DNA of 64,000 nucleotides from Micropterix aruncella. Taxonomy: Eukaryota; Arthropoda; Insecta; Lepidoptera; Micropterigidae. The first letter of the stretch is position 1, and each line of letters begins with the position of its first letter. A program made the translations under genes and the position numbers. The notes beneath the pieces were generated by a model that worked only from the letters and a program-made list of their open reading frames with translations, was not told the origin of the DNA and made no database searches. The stretch covers positions 23,766,782-23,830,781 of the forward strand of contig OX155971.1 of NCBI GenBank assembly GCA_944548615.1, in the 5' to 3' direction. Shown one piece after another: positions 14,301 to 22,440 of the stretch.

Positions 14301-17300
14301 CTGGAGAAAGCCTGATGCCAGAATACAGGTGTCAGCCTGGTGCCAGCATCCTAATGACAGCCAGAAATCCCCCACTAGCCATCGATAACCCGACCACTCC
14401 CCCCCCCCACCCAGTAAACTCCCAAATTAGACCGATTACATTTTATCACATTCTGTATGAAGGAAACCGACTGTTGTCGGTAAGATGTAACAGATCGGTT
14501 TGATCCACCGGTATCAATTACATATTGAAACGCAAAATGTATTGTATATTGAGCAAACCGACAGTTTTACGGAAACCGATACCGACAGGTATCCGTCGCT
14601 TTTAGAAAACGGCCCTAAATCAATATATTTTGAACCCATTTCCCATTACCAATTTTGTACCTTATATCGACATTTGATTATAATTTTTATAGATAAGTCC
14701 TCTTATGGGGGAAATTCTATTAAAATTATAGTCCTTATATAAAAGAGAGTATAGTATAAATGCGTATAAGAATCCTGTTTTTAAGCACATTTGAGTACAT
14801 ATACGATGTGCATTTATATCGCTCATAATATATATTTATAACGCTGATTATAAAGTGCATTTATATCGCTTTTTTTTTTACTTAATATATTTATAAACAA
14901 ATTTTAACGATTTCAATCATTTCACCGCTATCTAGCGTATAGTTGCTAAAGTAAGCTGAATTGGCGCGAAACTTTTTGTTTACTTTCTGTCACACGTCAT
15001 ATCACGTACGCGTCGCTCTTCGATTGTTGTCCGTTTTCTCCAAAACCTTGGTGACATTCCTGATCGTAGATCAAATGAGCAAGGAACCGCAATGTAATCG
15101 AATTAATCTAAAGAAATATTATTTGTACTTAAATAAGAAATATGTTTCCGTTTATTTTTAAAACGTTACTGTCAATAAACTGACCGTCGATCTCGACGGG
15201 TTTCAGCTAGTCTATAGTATATTCTAATAGTTCCAAGGGAGGTAAATTCGTCAATTAGTTGCAAATGTAATGTAATTATTACGAACATGCTCGCAATCTC
15301 GTCGCTTTTGGCGAGGGAGAAGCGAGAATCGATTTAAACGACATTATGATCGCTCTCGATATCGCTACCGAAATCTAACGAAATATACGTATAGATAACG
15401 ACCGTTCACTCGAGTCCTTCTCACTACTTAAATCATATGCTACTACAGAACCCGATTGATCAAAAAACATGGTTCTTAAGGGTTCCATGCAGCTTCACGG
15501 TTTAGCTCCCATTTTTGTAGCCTCCTCAAAGAGGTGCTAACCTAGAAGGTTCGCGGTGTGGCTGTAACCTAAACACATTCGTGGACAATGGGGATTCGGG
15601 CGAAGACCTCGGGCGGAACTGGGCGATTTGTGCACTGTGCGGCGTTAGCCAATCGACTGTGCACTCTAGCGAATAACCGAAGAAGTCTGGAAACTTAAGT
15701 AGGTACGTGGTTGACGACCTGACATCATCTATCCTTGAAAAGATCCATTAACCATCCGGTCCCGTGTGATCTTGACAGACGAAGGGAGTTTCAGTCCGCG
15801 ATAATTTCGAAATGAATTGCTCGCTAACGTTAGGTAGATGCTGCACAAGCGACCTCGAATCTGTGACCAGACTGGAGGATGGAGAAATTTATCCAAAACT
15901 GCTAGTAAGGGTGCGAGGTTTGACCGCTGGGTGCACGTCGTTATTACTTACTAGGGTGACGCGTTCGACCGTTGTCGTTGAAACCTCTCAACGATCAAAG
16001 AAGATGCATTCAGCTCCACATTCAGTAAAATAGATCGGCTGTGGCACCCCAAGACTTTCCCGGCAAGTAGCCAGAGACTTAACTCATCTGAATAATAATT
16101 TCATAACCAAAATCGATAAACACCGTCTCTCGGGCGACGGATGAACCCAGTTGGATTCCATTGCCACTGATTTCATTTCCTCGAGCGACATGTGCTGGCG
16201 GAAGGTCCCCCAATCCCCCCCCCCAACCCCCCTATAACACCCGCCAAAACAACCCTTTCCTCAAACCAGCCCCCCACCCATAAACCACCTTCCCTTCCCC
16301 CTAAAGTAATTGATTATGATAGCAAATAAAGTATATTTATGGTATTGTTGTACCTAATATTTCCGTGGTATTAAAATGGCTATTTTCCTATATGCGTATC
16401 TCGGCCAACCACGGATGGCTCGACATTATTATTTGATTAAAATTTATAGTGTTTTTTTTTGTGTCGCTTGTGGTAAGAGATATTGCAACAAAAATTTAAT
16501 AATGTGGCTTCGGCCCAACGATGCACTCGCGTACCTAACTTCAAGTCTTTAAGTCCAATTTTTCAAAATTAAGGCGACATGAGACCTCGGAAAAATATCC
16601 GAAATGGGCGGACACGCGAAGAAATAGGCGCGGTCAATTTTTAGGGTTCAACCAATAAATGGGCGAAATGGGCGTCCTGATTACGTAATCAACTTTGGTC
16701 ATCGCATCGCATTTTTTTTTGTTCTAACGCGCGTGAGCACGCGCGATGTGCAAGTCTACGCGCTTGTCTGCGATTGAGTGGCCGCTCTGCATGGATTCGG
16801 CACGGCTGCAAAACTGGACTAGCACGCCGCTCCACGCTCCAACTCCATCGCGGAAAGATTAACGTGGTTGTATGGCGTATCAACTATGGCAGAGTTTCTC
16901 AGTATAAACGCTAAAGCGTTTTCTATTTCAATTTTTTCTATTTTTAAATGCATTCTTATATATTTTCTCTCTTGAATACCGTCTTTACACCCACTGCGGT
17001 CTCAAGATTAGTATCTGTAAAATAAACCAAAGAGTTTGAAATTTTCTAATTACTTTGAAAAATGTCTTTTTCCACTTATTGTCTTCAAACACTTTACAAA
17101 CGCTGGGTTCACGATTCTTCACATTTTCCGCAAATTCGGTTAATTACGTAATCTTGTGGGGGGGGGGGGGGGTCAGGCCTCTGATTAGGTCTGTTGACAT
17201 GGGGGGGGGGGTTTGAAAATCCCTAAAATGTAATATGTGGATGGCCCCAAACGAACGATCGACGATAAAAACTACCTGTCGAGCTTATACTCGTCCGAAT

Positions 17301-18501
17301 AAATTTTAACACATTTCGTGCTTAGTTAGATTCAGATACCTTATCTTTTGTGGGTAGTCTTAATGAGAGAAAGTGACGACCGTTTATTTCACATTCCGCT
17401 CAAGCGTATTGCCCTGTCTCGTTCACACGGAATATTTTTCGATTTTAGTTCACGAAGAAACGCAATCGAGCCCATTAAGTTTTTCGATTGTAGTCTTAGA
17501 GCATGGTCCTCTATATATTGACATATGTGTCGATATAGCGTAGTATATCATTCTTAAATTACCAAGTTCAAGAATATCTCTAAAGGCTCCCTTCCGAGTT
17601 GACACAACTAAAAATTTAGGTATTTTTGCAATGCCATGCGCCCGCGTGCTTTCGATATATACATAAAGATGTATAGGTATACCGCGGCGACAAGGAAATA
17701 CGTCCTACCGTTGGCAGTGGCCAATTACGAATGACGATTTCGGCTTCGCGCGTCGTCTAATATAGTCGATTTGGCTTTTCAATTATAACATAATATATTA
17801 TCAAATGAATAGTTTTTTATAAAGTAAAAATTACATTACAATAATAAAATAATTTAAGATCACTGTTTTATTTTTTAAATTACTCAAAAGTATGTTTAAT
17901 AAATAGAAAAAAAATAATGTTTGGCCATAACATTTCTGCAAATTACGTAATTTCAAACATTTTCTTCTTATATTTTTGTATGGAATTTCCAAAAACTGTC
18001 TTGGTACTATGGAAATTTTAATAGACTATACACTGGTGTAAATAATATTTTTTAATATTGAGAATCATCTCTAGGCTTTTCAAAAACTGAAGACAAATCT
18101 CGCTCGTTTTTATTTTTTTGGAAAACAGTAACAGAATAAAGATAATTTACAATTAATATGGAAATAATTTACCAATTTCGGTCAATTTTTAAAATCATTT
18201 AATTGTAAATTATTTTTCGTGTTCTCACAACCAGGTCACGACATTAAGCTTCATATAGCTTTTGGCCGCCATGGCCGCTACGGCCTCTTATTCAAGAAAA
18301 TGTATATGTTTCCTAACTCTTTTGACCATGTGGTTAATATGAGATTCCGATCGCAGACGCAGATCTACATATGATTACTCCCAGGTATTTTATTTCCTTC
18401 GCTTATTCTATTGGTTTGCAATATTTTTAAAGATTTCTTACCTGTCTCAAAAATCGTGTTAGTTCATCCTCCAAAATCTTATCTGTCTTAAATTCCTCCA
18501 T
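2128..18501 (-). CDS. CCDC63-like: CCDC63/ODAD1-like outer dynein arm docking protein, 5' part of gene, six exons
   Basis: Six minus-strand exons join as 18501-18442, 14166-14047, 11634-11437, 6058-5919, 4767-4593 and 2307-2128. They total 873 nt, 291 codons with no stop, and every junction has GT..AG and compatible phase. The product is charged, leucine-spaced coiled coil. The segment order fits the CCDC63/CCDC114 (ODAD1) family: a short N-terminal helix, a NELDYMIKMAEKE helix, a LENRLDTAMKRFN..LRTEIDHMLKERAHF block, a QREEWCQKLDAIR block and a RLDNDRKLQNFLQIKGTKR block. Family members form the docking complex that attaches outer dynein arms to axonemal doublets; the Drosophila relative is, from memory, wampa, needed in sperm. 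Human CCDC63 is roughly 560 residues, so the second half should lie left of the window. The introns (about 4.3, 2.4, 5.4, 1.2 and 2.3 kb) are mostly transposon debris. CCDC63 versus ODAD1 orthology is unresolved. Confidence 0.85.
2405..3099. other. Unclassified moderately GC-rich intronic sequence
   Basis: The stretch starts near a palindrome, ttggccgatatcggccaa (2415-2432), passes through a T-rich section with repeated tgttttatt, and becomes GC-richer from 2640 to 3060. A 111-codon open frame (2745-3080, plus) has no recognisable motif. It is probably repeat-derived because it abuts a divergent copy of the GC-rich family, but I see no second copy in the window. Confidence 0.4.
3100..3740 (+). 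repeat. Divergent (subfamily B) copy of the GC-rich family
   Basis: The order of landmarks matches the 26.8-kb copy but with much divergence: ccaatcgactctgcactccg, a ggggagtctgga block, gcgaactcgaatccg, and an end near gttgtgattgacatc. The 15.5-kb copy resembles this one more than the young copies (shared cctcctcaaagagg start). Boundaries are approximate. Confidence 0.6.
3925..3995 (+). repeat. Fragment of the ctttcccggcaagtagcc family
   Basis: The motif atcggttgtgtcac..aaaactttcccggcaagtagcc followed by a degenerate ggactga...aatattaattc also appears at 16035. In reverse it appears at 25545, 38940, 40393, 49365 and 52205. Only the unique end is present here, without the G-rich partner. Confidence 0.7.
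3996..4592. other. Intronic DNA with a weak repeat trace
   Basis: Around 4330-4360 the words gcatgccaaatttcaactcaatcg match, with changes, sequence at 25160 and 51840 (reverse), marking an old dispersed repeat. The rest shows nothing I can name. Confidence 0.45.
4593..4767 (-). CDS. CCDC63-like: CCDC63/ODAD1-like exon 5
   Basis: The exon is 175 nt. Its first base completes the Arg codon split with exon 4, giving KE-R-AHFNESW across the junction, and it ends in phase 0. The acceptor is TTTCTCATTTCAG and the donor GAG/GTAGAA. The peptide contains CKGRQYMEDILEQARLVYG and QREEWCQKLDAIR, closely resembling the segment after the ..ER.HF.. turn in family members. GC content is clearly higher than in the surrounding intron. 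Confidence 0.87.
4768..5110. other. AT-rich intronic DNA with a GT-rich microsatellite
   Basis: Simple AT-rich sequence with tgtgtatgtgtgcgagtgtgtgtatgtg at about 5054-5081. No coding or repeat-family signal seen. Confidence 0.5.
5111..5264. repeat. Long near-palindromic hairpin (foldback)
   Basis: The left arm 5111-5186 and right arm 5187-5264 are reverse complements over most of their length. Outer landmarks are aagagtgg.aatataatgggcca and the mirrored tggcccattatattt..ctactctt. The centre is ttcaagcagttgcttgaa. The loop is essentially absent. It lies in the intron between exons 5 and 4. It could be a foldback MITE or a source of hairpin RNA; the sequence alone cannot tell. Confidence 0.8.
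5265..5918. other. Intronic DNA, nothing recognised
   Basis: Two short ggctacgactcgtcatgcg / gagcctgactcgtcattt echoes near 5300-5360 suggest a decayed duplication. No other structure was found. Confidence 0.4.
5919..6058 (-). CDS. CCDC63-like: CCDC63/ODAD1-like exon 4
   Basis: The exon is 140 nt, entering in phase 0 and leaving two bases of an Arg codon. The acceptor is TTTTGTTATCAG. The donor is GAGAG/GTACCT, acceptable but lacking the usual A/G-A-G at +3 to +5. The peptide includes YLNQLENRLDTAMKRFN and LRTEIDHMLKE, a block recognisable in CCDC63/ODAD1 proteins (ring of Leu, RFN, LR.EI..L..ER). This is the most diagnostic segment for the family call. It is too short and has no ATG near its start, so ORF scans miss it. 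Confidence 0.85.
6245..6570 (+). repeat. Dispersed repeat shared with 35590-35960
   Basis: Shared landmarks in the same order are gtccaa.aaaaaaggagtgt, ttccaccataactt, aatgtccaa.t.tcaataaatt, cgt.tttagt.tcaaatgaaa and cacaaaccacaaatatttcat. Both copies are about 330 bp. Class unknown. Confidence 0.7.
6580..7062 (+). pseudogene. 5'-truncated LINE, reverse transcriptase C-terminus and 3' end
   Basis: Reading plus, FSLTVHGARLWNALPKNVR followed by TAPSITTF and, after one stop, NRLREYLKS matches the C-terminal tail common to Jockey/CR1-type reverse transcriptases (ARLWN.LP..IR...S...FK..L). The coding part ends near 6790. A 3' untranslated region follows and ends in a tattattattattaaat tail around 7035-7055. 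It is inside intron 3, sense opposite to the host gene. One in-frame stop and the missing 5' part make it dead. Confidence 0.7.
7063..7976. other. Intronic DNA with a ttcaag microsatellite
   Basis: At 7298-7319 there are four to five ttcaag units before tctttattg. Around 7660-7900 GC rises, but the 80- and 70-codon open frames on the two strands show no motif. No function assigned. Confidence 0.4.
7977..8945. mobile_element. Foldback element with ~240-bp inverted arms
   Basis: The left arm from 7977 (gcaaattgtgataaaagcaaatccttttgc) and the right arm ending at 8945 are reverse complements with about 80 percent identity by eye over ~200-240 bp. Landmarks in both are cacacgt.t..ttaga, aagatgg.cgctaataaacc, aaaatgattttct and gacccatg. 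The middle (8215-8715) is AT-rich and non-coding. It is a non-autonomous foldback DNA transposon in intron 3. Confidence 0.75.
9300..9675 (+). pseudogene. LINE fragment: end of endonuclease and start of RT linker
   Basis: One frame reads CAPRDSPVG..NNWKVHEHLSSSDRRLVTFGI, which resembles the C-terminal end of an APE-type endonuclease (..W.V....SDHR.I.F) with the catalytic SDH changed to SDR. A shifted frame then reads WDRFGEVLCENL, EDLCVAINAAIESS and WWSSEL, typical of the region between endonuclease and RT in R1/Jockey-like LINEs. At least one frameshift; both ends lost. GC content is far above its surroundings. Confidence 0.72.
9892..10117. repeat. AT-rich tandem repeat, unit 92-97 bp, 2.4 copies
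   Basis: Units begin ttgaa.attttcaaa at 9892, 9989 and about 10081. Each contains tttgattttaaaatgatttt and ctat.gtttcaaaatattt. The third unit is truncated. It lies in intron 3. Confidence 0.8.
10118..11436. other. Intronic DNA, nothing convincing
   Basis: AT-rich. A plus frame at 10512-10706 ends LDPNLRNFVQHPLKDRISKLYN and might be an old LINE tail, but it lacks clear motifs. No splice-supported exon seen on the minus strand before exon 3. Confidence 0.35.
11437..11634 (-). CDS. CCDC63-like: CCDC63/ODAD1-like exon 3
   Basis: The exon is 198 nt, 66 codons, phase 0 to 0. The acceptor is TTTTGTCCCCAG and the donor AAG/GTAGGC. The peptide contains NFQNEIMMERFQMNELDYM and ends IATDQK. It is a continuous amphipathic helix with the charged heptads expected of the first long coiled coil of ODAD1/CCDC63. 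The same stretch is open in two other frames, but only this one joins in phase to its neighbours. Confidence 0.85.
11865..12542 (-). repeat. GC-rich ~665-bp family, older complete copy
   Basis: Flanked by the exact 12-mer gttagtgcacgc at 11853-11864 and 12543-12554. Diverged from the young copies but complete from tgtcaactacaaagggcg to the tcattagcgccc end. On the minus strand a 180-codon frame (12511-11969) runs through nearly the whole copy, including stretches where the young copies have the same reading frame. Whether that reflects past coding or only GC content cannot be decided here. It lies in intron 2. Confidence 0.8.
12865..12955 (+). repeat. Solo 3' end of a Penelope-like element
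   Basis: The words ggataacggcggttgcaac, atcgccgaa.cgtcgga and ggcggtaaatccg match the 3' untranslated end of the Penelope-like copies at 54715-54795 and (reverse) 36820-36900. No coding part is attached. Confidence 0.7.
12950..13290. repeat. Degenerate direct duplication
   Basis: The block aatgtcgc.agactttcac..agttcataatta..gatagaaaac..cactgaa.tactgatg at 12953-13020 recurs at 13218-13287. The unit spacing is about 265 bp and the two are clearly diverged. No coding function. Confidence 0.6.
13789..13925. repeat. atttac hexamer microsatellites flanking an actatagagcg repeat
   Basis: At 13790-13822 and 13886-13925 there are runs of atttac/atttat. Between them, tttactatagagc..attactatagagcggattactataaagcgg repeats a 10-15 bp motif. 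Intron 2, about 120 bp from exon 2. Confidence 0.75.
14047..14166 (-). CDS. CCDC63-like: CCDC63/ODAD1-like exon 2
   Basis: The exon is 120 nt, 40 codons, phase 0 at both ends, beginning YHEMNADRHM and ending LALDIK. The acceptor is TTTTTTACAG with a good pyrimidine tract and a possible branch point TAACTAA about 25 bp upstream. The donor is GTTAGG, weaker than the GTRAGT consensus. The content (K/R and L/V/I spaced as in a helix) fills the gap that family members have between the first short helix and the next coiled-coil segment. A degenerate minisatellite starts about 35 bp upstream of the acceptor. Confidence 0.72.
14201..14361. repeat. Degenerate minisatellite of catcctggtgccag units
   Basis: Imperfect units of roughly 22-26 bp built from catcctgg.g.cagc and agaatcctgg fill 14201-14361. 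It begins about 35 bp upstream of the exon 2 acceptor in the transcript. It is followed by a run of nine C (14400-14408). The open frames across it are repeat artefacts. Confidence 0.75.
14362..15490. other. Intronic DNA with short inverted motifs
   Basis: Around 14432-14505 and 14560-14590 the words gaccgatt, ggaaaccga, accgacagt and cggtttgat recur in both orientations, suggesting a decayed small TIR element. Elsewhere AT-rich with no coding signal. Confidence 0.4.
15495..16000 (+). repeat. Subfamily B copy of the GC-rich family
   Basis: It resembles the copy at 3100-3740: tagcctcctcaaagaggtg, a gggcgatttg block, agccaatcgactgtgcactc, gaagtctggaaac and cgacctcgaatctgtg. A plus frame here reads TSDLESVTRLEDGEIYPKL, parallel to ASDLELGTNRETGEIWSQL in young copies. 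Ends are approximate. Confidence 0.65.
16035..16300 (+). repeat. ctttcccggcaagtagcc family copy with C-rich partner
   Basis: It begins gatcggctgtggcaccccaagactttcccggcaag and passes into a C-rich tract at 16208-16300 with runs of 10 and 6 C. On the minus strand this is a G-run array like those in the copies at 40393 and 49365, so this is the same family in reverse. Confidence 0.75.
16301..17240. other. Intronic DNA with poly-G tracts
   Basis: Contains a run of 15 G (17157-17171) and a run of 10 G (17201-17210) around a tctgattaggtctgttgac segment. A modestly GC-rich patch at 16590-16870 has a 64-codon minus frame with no motif. Nothing else recognised. Confidence 0.45.
17245..17473. mobile_element. 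Partial copy of the gggyccrattgcgtttct TIR element
   Basis: The right part matches the intact copy at 37037-37335: aaacgaacgatcg.cgataaa, actcgtccgaataaatt, gcgtattgccctgtctcgttca and the terminal cgaagaaacgcaatcgagccc. The left TIR is missing or decayed in the G-rich region. It lies in intron 1. Confidence 0.7.
17474..18239. other. AT-rich intron 1 sequence
   Basis: No repeat family or coding signal recognised. Contains ordinary A/T runs. Confidence 0.4.
18240..18415 (-). pseudogene. LINE reverse-transcriptase C-terminal scrap
   Basis: On the minus strand, with a frameshift, KEIKYLGVII then LRLRSESHINHMVKRVRKH corresponds to the thumb region after RT motif D in Jockey/R1-type LINEs (KYLGV.ID..L.W..HI). 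It is only about 60 residues long and broken. It lies in intron 1, less than 50 bp from exon 1. Confidence 0.6.
18442..18501 (-). CDS. CCDC63-like: CCDC63/ODAD1-like exon 1 (start codon exon)
   Basis: The exon holds ATG plus 19 codons, beginning MEEFKTDKILED and ending RFLRQ. It stops at CAG followed by GTAAGA, a near-ideal donor, in phase 0. The ATG at 18501 is preceded by AAA, and the sequence upstream (18502-18620) is AT-rich with no evident coding. The upstream flank shows no TATA box I would trust. This exon is too short for a normal ORF scan and is supported by the donor, the phase and the acidic-helical start expected of the family. Confidence 0.75.
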
Positions 18502-18804
18502 TTTAATAAATCCGTACTACGCTGTTAGTGAAATAAATTCTTTATAAGTAAGTGTGTGACAAAATATACATAAAACTCTCAAAAATGGTCAAATTAGCAA
18601 TAGGCCGCAAATGTCAGATTTTGAAAATTTTCGAATAATGTTTTTTTTACTGAAATTTATTTTAAAGCCTAGGATTTCAAATATTTGGCTGTCTTTCGCT
18701 GGATACAGTAACAGCTACAAAAATCCGCACAACAACTGCCTGATCAGTTTTTGTTATAATAGTCAACCATATAAAGCGAATTTTTGCAAAATCAACGAGC
18801 ATCT

Positions 18805-18939
18805 TTTTATTTATTTATGAATTTATTTATTTAACAATTAATTACTATAAAATATTAAATTTGCTTACAAAAATAAAATGAACCGAATGGAAAAACCTTA
18901 ACATTTTGTTAATTTGATTCTGTCACCCAACTGGGACTA
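18805..18939 (+). repeat. gtcacccaactgggac family, left part of an interrupted copy
   Basis: It contains ttatttaacaattaattactataaaa, ttgcttacaaaaataaaatgaaccgaatgg and tctgtcacccaactgggacta. The copy resumes at 23127 after the 4.2-kb element. Intact relatives are at 19620-19795 and 34465-34760. Confidence 0.75.
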
Positions 18940-19610
18940 TAGCTGGGGATTTAGTGCGATGTACCCTGCATTTTGTGATTAAAGGCTCATACTTGGCACA
19001 ATTGTTCCTTAGGTGGTCCTGAGTGGATTTAGACCGGGAGCCATCGGCGGCCACCCCGCGGGTGGCGGGGGGAGGGGGTGGAAATTTGATTTCGCCGCGC
19101 GTCACTTTGAGCGTTTTATCTTTCGGACTATAAGTACTTGGGCAAGTTAGATATCATTTTCGGGTAACTCAATGATAACAAATTCATTTCTGGAAGAAAA
19201 AAAATACCTATCCATAGAAAATATATGAAATAATTGGTAAAATCCAAAAATCGTTGACATCTTTTTTTTACTTATACGAAGTTTACTTTTTAACCATAAG
19301 AGTTATCGGTATGCAAAAAATATATTCTGACAGCCACACTTACTTGAATTACAGACATATATTTTTTATTCGACTGATATTGTAAAATGTGAGTGAAAAA
19401 AAATATAATTCATCGCACGGCAGACCGGCGATTACGTCCGTTACGTAGAGATGGGCATCGACCCAAGTTAGATAATTACTTATCGGATTATTTAGTTTCT
19501 GCGATTGGCCAGTGAGTTAAAAACAAGAAGTACAATCGTTATTATTATTATGATAACTATATTATAATTTACTATTTAATAAAAATAATTCATCATTCAC
19601 ACACCGTACT
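18940..19610 (+). repeat. Left long inverted repeat of the 4.2-kb element
   Basis: Starts TAGCTGGGGATTTAGTGC and ends attcacacaccgtact. Contains the GC-rich landmark gtggcggggggagggggtgg at 19060-19079. Confidence 0.85.
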
Positions 19611-19619
19611 AACTGATTT

Positions 19620-19795
19620 TTTGTATTTATTTATTTAAGAATTAATTACTATAAAACATTGATTAGCTTACAAAAACAACTGGAACCGAATGGCTAAACC
19701 TTAACCTTTTGCTTATTTGTTTCTGTCACCCAACTGGGACTAGCCCGTTCTAGGGTGGACAGGACTCCAATATTACAATCAATTATTCATTCATT
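19620..19795 (+). repeat. gtcacccaactgggac family copy inside the 4.2-kb element
   Basis: It reads taagaattaattactataaaacattga, tgcttatttgtttctgtcacccaactgggactagcccgttctagggtggacaggactc in pieces. It is the same family as the sequence the 4.2-kb element is inserted into, so the family is nested inside and outside. Confidence 0.75.
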
Positions 19796-20620
19796 ATAAT
19801 CAAGATATTTGTGCACATACCTTAAATACTCTAAGTATTAATTTGTCTGCAATCCCTACCACTTCGTTGAAAAAATAATAGTATGTATTATATACATATG
19901 ATATAAGCACATACCTACTTACTTAATTGCTAGGAGAAACTATTAAAACACTGAAAATTGGCTATTCTTTTGAATGCCTATTTTCAAATTTTTCATTTCA
20001 TTTCAGGTGAAACAGGGGCAACAACCTCGCTTTTTGTGGCCGTATAAGTGAAAAATGTATGGGCTATGACTTTACAAATTTTATACTAATTTAGATGATG
20101 AATTTGTACTTTTAGTTTTTAAATGTATGATTAACTTTAATCTTATTATTTAACACTTTACTGACTATTTTGTATATTACCCCTAGGGTACTTTCAACAA
20201 CTTTTAGTACATTTTCGAACCTACTCGAATTATTGACTATTTCAATTATTAGGCTTCTATTTTGATTATTTAATTTTTTACTGACTATTTTAGTTAGTAT
20301 GATGATTGACTCCTAGTAGGTACCCATTAAAATTATTGACTCTTTTAATTAATAAGCCTTTATTTTGTTTTGTAATAAGATTTTACAATAAATAACTTTT
20401 AGTAGGTTCCAATGTTTCTAAGATACTATTTATTCAATCTAATAGCTAAATTATTAACAACCTATGTATGTTAAGTAAAGATTAGAGTAGTAATTAGATT
20501 TACTACCTAATACAAATATTTTGCCACGTCCAAGAGCGGTTTTTAGCCACCAATTGGACACGACGTAAATGTTATGTATGTTATATACTTTATATGCTAT
20601 CTAAACAAACATTATAATTT
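19796..20620. other. AT-rich interior of the 4.2-kb element
   Basis: Short degenerate echoes such as ttattgactatttt/attattaggc repeat at 20165-20350. No coding signal. Confidence 0.45.
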
Positions 20621-20838
20621 TTACCTAAGGCATTCGCAATATCATGACAGCAGAAGTACTTTCCAGTACCTTTGTGTTTTCCAGTACCTCTGTGCACCCA
20701 CAGCTTCTCAAGCTGGGTAATTGTGGTAATTTGCCTTTCTGCTGCTGCTGGTCTGCGAAGCCAGTATCCATAGTCAATAGCATAATTTTTGTCAAGCCAT
20801 GAGTGACAGTGTTAGATACATGCACCATCATTCCACAT

Positions 20839-20869
20839 CTTCGTGGTTACGTATCACGTAACCACGAAG
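20839..20869. repeat. Perfect 13-bp hairpin
   Basis: The stem CTTCGTGGTTACG pairs with CGTAACCACGAAG around the 5-nt loop TATCA. It is inside the 4.2-kb element next to the decayed ORF. No T-run follows, so it is not a terminator. Confidence 0.8.
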
Positions 20870-21920
20870 AAGCGTACGCTTTGTATCACGTGTGATATTG
20901 GTTAAAATATTTGGTCCACCCATGTTGCAAACTTCCTTGCCGTTGTCAGAGCAAACAATCCTTCCTTAAGGAATTGTTCATCATCAAATTGGCCTAACCT
21001 TTAGGTAGTTTCGTCGTAGCAGTGACCCATGTTCTTTGAGTGTTTCCTCTGTTAATATTTTTTATGCTTTCATTGTTATACGTCCCAAACCATATCTACT
21101 TTTGAAACCCTGTAAGTCCTTTGCAGAGAAATGGTATACATACTGGTGTACCTATTCTCCAAAGTCTTCCTATATCCTGAACTCAGCATGTGGACTAATG
21201 CAGATCCATGTAGAATGTTCGCTCGTGGGGGGCGTTTGGAACGGTTGCAGTGCCAAAAATACTAGTAATCGATTTTAGTAGGACTGACCTTGTTCCAGAT
21301 CGCAATTTACCTATTGAAGAAAGTGCTGGAGGACTGGCTTGGTTTTCTTGTGCCAAGAATGAATCGAAATCTTCTATTCTGTGCTCACAGGTTGCAATAT
21401 AAAGTTTGCTGAATAGACTGCAGTCATTCTCAAGGCCTCTTATTTTTGCTTTCGTTTTGCTCTCACTTTTTTTTTTAACGTATTTTAATAACTTGTATAA
21501 TTATATTGTGTATATACTTGTTGTATAATAAGACATCATTAAGTTTGGTTGGATCCAGTAAACTTTTTTTTATAGTTTATGTGTAATCTTCCTTTACAAA
21601 TGTTATGTATTTAGGAGCAATAGCTTTACAAGATCAAAAACTCTTTGCCGCTTTTTTCTATATTGAATACTGCATTTACAACTTCAATACATAGAAGTCT
21701 GGAGACTGTTCGACAAAAGGATATCCTGGAGTATTTATTGTAGCTACCGGTGATTGCAGGTCTAGAATAAAGTTCTTCTTATTTGCGGCAGTGTCAGAAA
21801 GATGGCTGCCGTGTTCAGCTGTTCTCCGTAACAAAACATCCGGCTCAAAACTGTTAACGGTATACCAATTCAGGTCCAGCGAGAAGCCACTTAGTCAGGG
21901 ATTTCAGTCAAACCAATCAA
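20860..21920 (-). pseudogene. Decayed transposon-encoded ORF (VDMVWDVY family)
   Basis: On the minus strand, from right to left, frame-shifted but coherent stretches read LDLNWYTVNSFEPDVLLRR, KKNFILDLQSP, EDFDSFLAQENQ, KLRSGTRSVLLKSI, VPNAPHERTFYMDLH, RYTSMYTISLQRTY and SKVDMVWDV followed by Y..ESIK. The last block recalls an uncharacterised, repeat-associated protein family in many invertebrates with a VD.VWD.Y...SLK..TR motif. That match is from memory, and the function is unknown to me. Many stops and frameshifts make it non-functional. Its position inside long TIRs makes it the likely cargo or transposase remnant of the 4.2-kb element. Confidence 0.45.
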
Positions 21921-22440
21921 TTCTGTGATGTGTAAAATAATATTATGTTGCATAATGAAGAAGTAATCACAAACTATTTAGCGTAAAGATGAATGTAAGT
22001 ATAAAAATAGGTCCTACCTATGTGCATCTCCTTTTAATGTGGCAGTCATGTGCTTGGTCCAAAGCCATCCCCGTAAACTTGCGATCGCTTTTTCACCCAA
22101 CTATTACACATTTTCAAAGTGCTTTAATAATTCTCCGTGCGGCAGACAAATTCTTTCACTGTTTACTACTGAACTGAGTGGATGGACCAAAAGGTCACCA
22201 AAGGAGCGGGCACTGTTTGCTCAAAAGAGCGAGTAGTTCCCGCGCCGCTCTGCAGCTTGACGAACTTATCAACGCATTATAACGTATGGTAAAATGACCT
22301 CCCTTATGTAATTAAGTAGGTATGGGTAGGTATGTACTTGTATATACTACTTGCTATTATTTTTTCGACGAAATAGTAGGGATTACAGAAAAAATAATAC
22401 TTACGTAAGTATTTAAGGTATGTTAAGCACAAGTAATTAG
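21921..22440. other. Interior of the 4.2-kb element, unassigned
   Basis: A 65-codon plus frame (22039-22236) has no motif. The segment 22190-22260 is GC-richer and includes gagcgggcactgtttgctc. Nothing named. Confidence 0.4.

Noticed and set aside
20839..20869. Rho-independent terminator
   Set aside because: A perfect hairpin but without a T-run, and the window is not bacterial.
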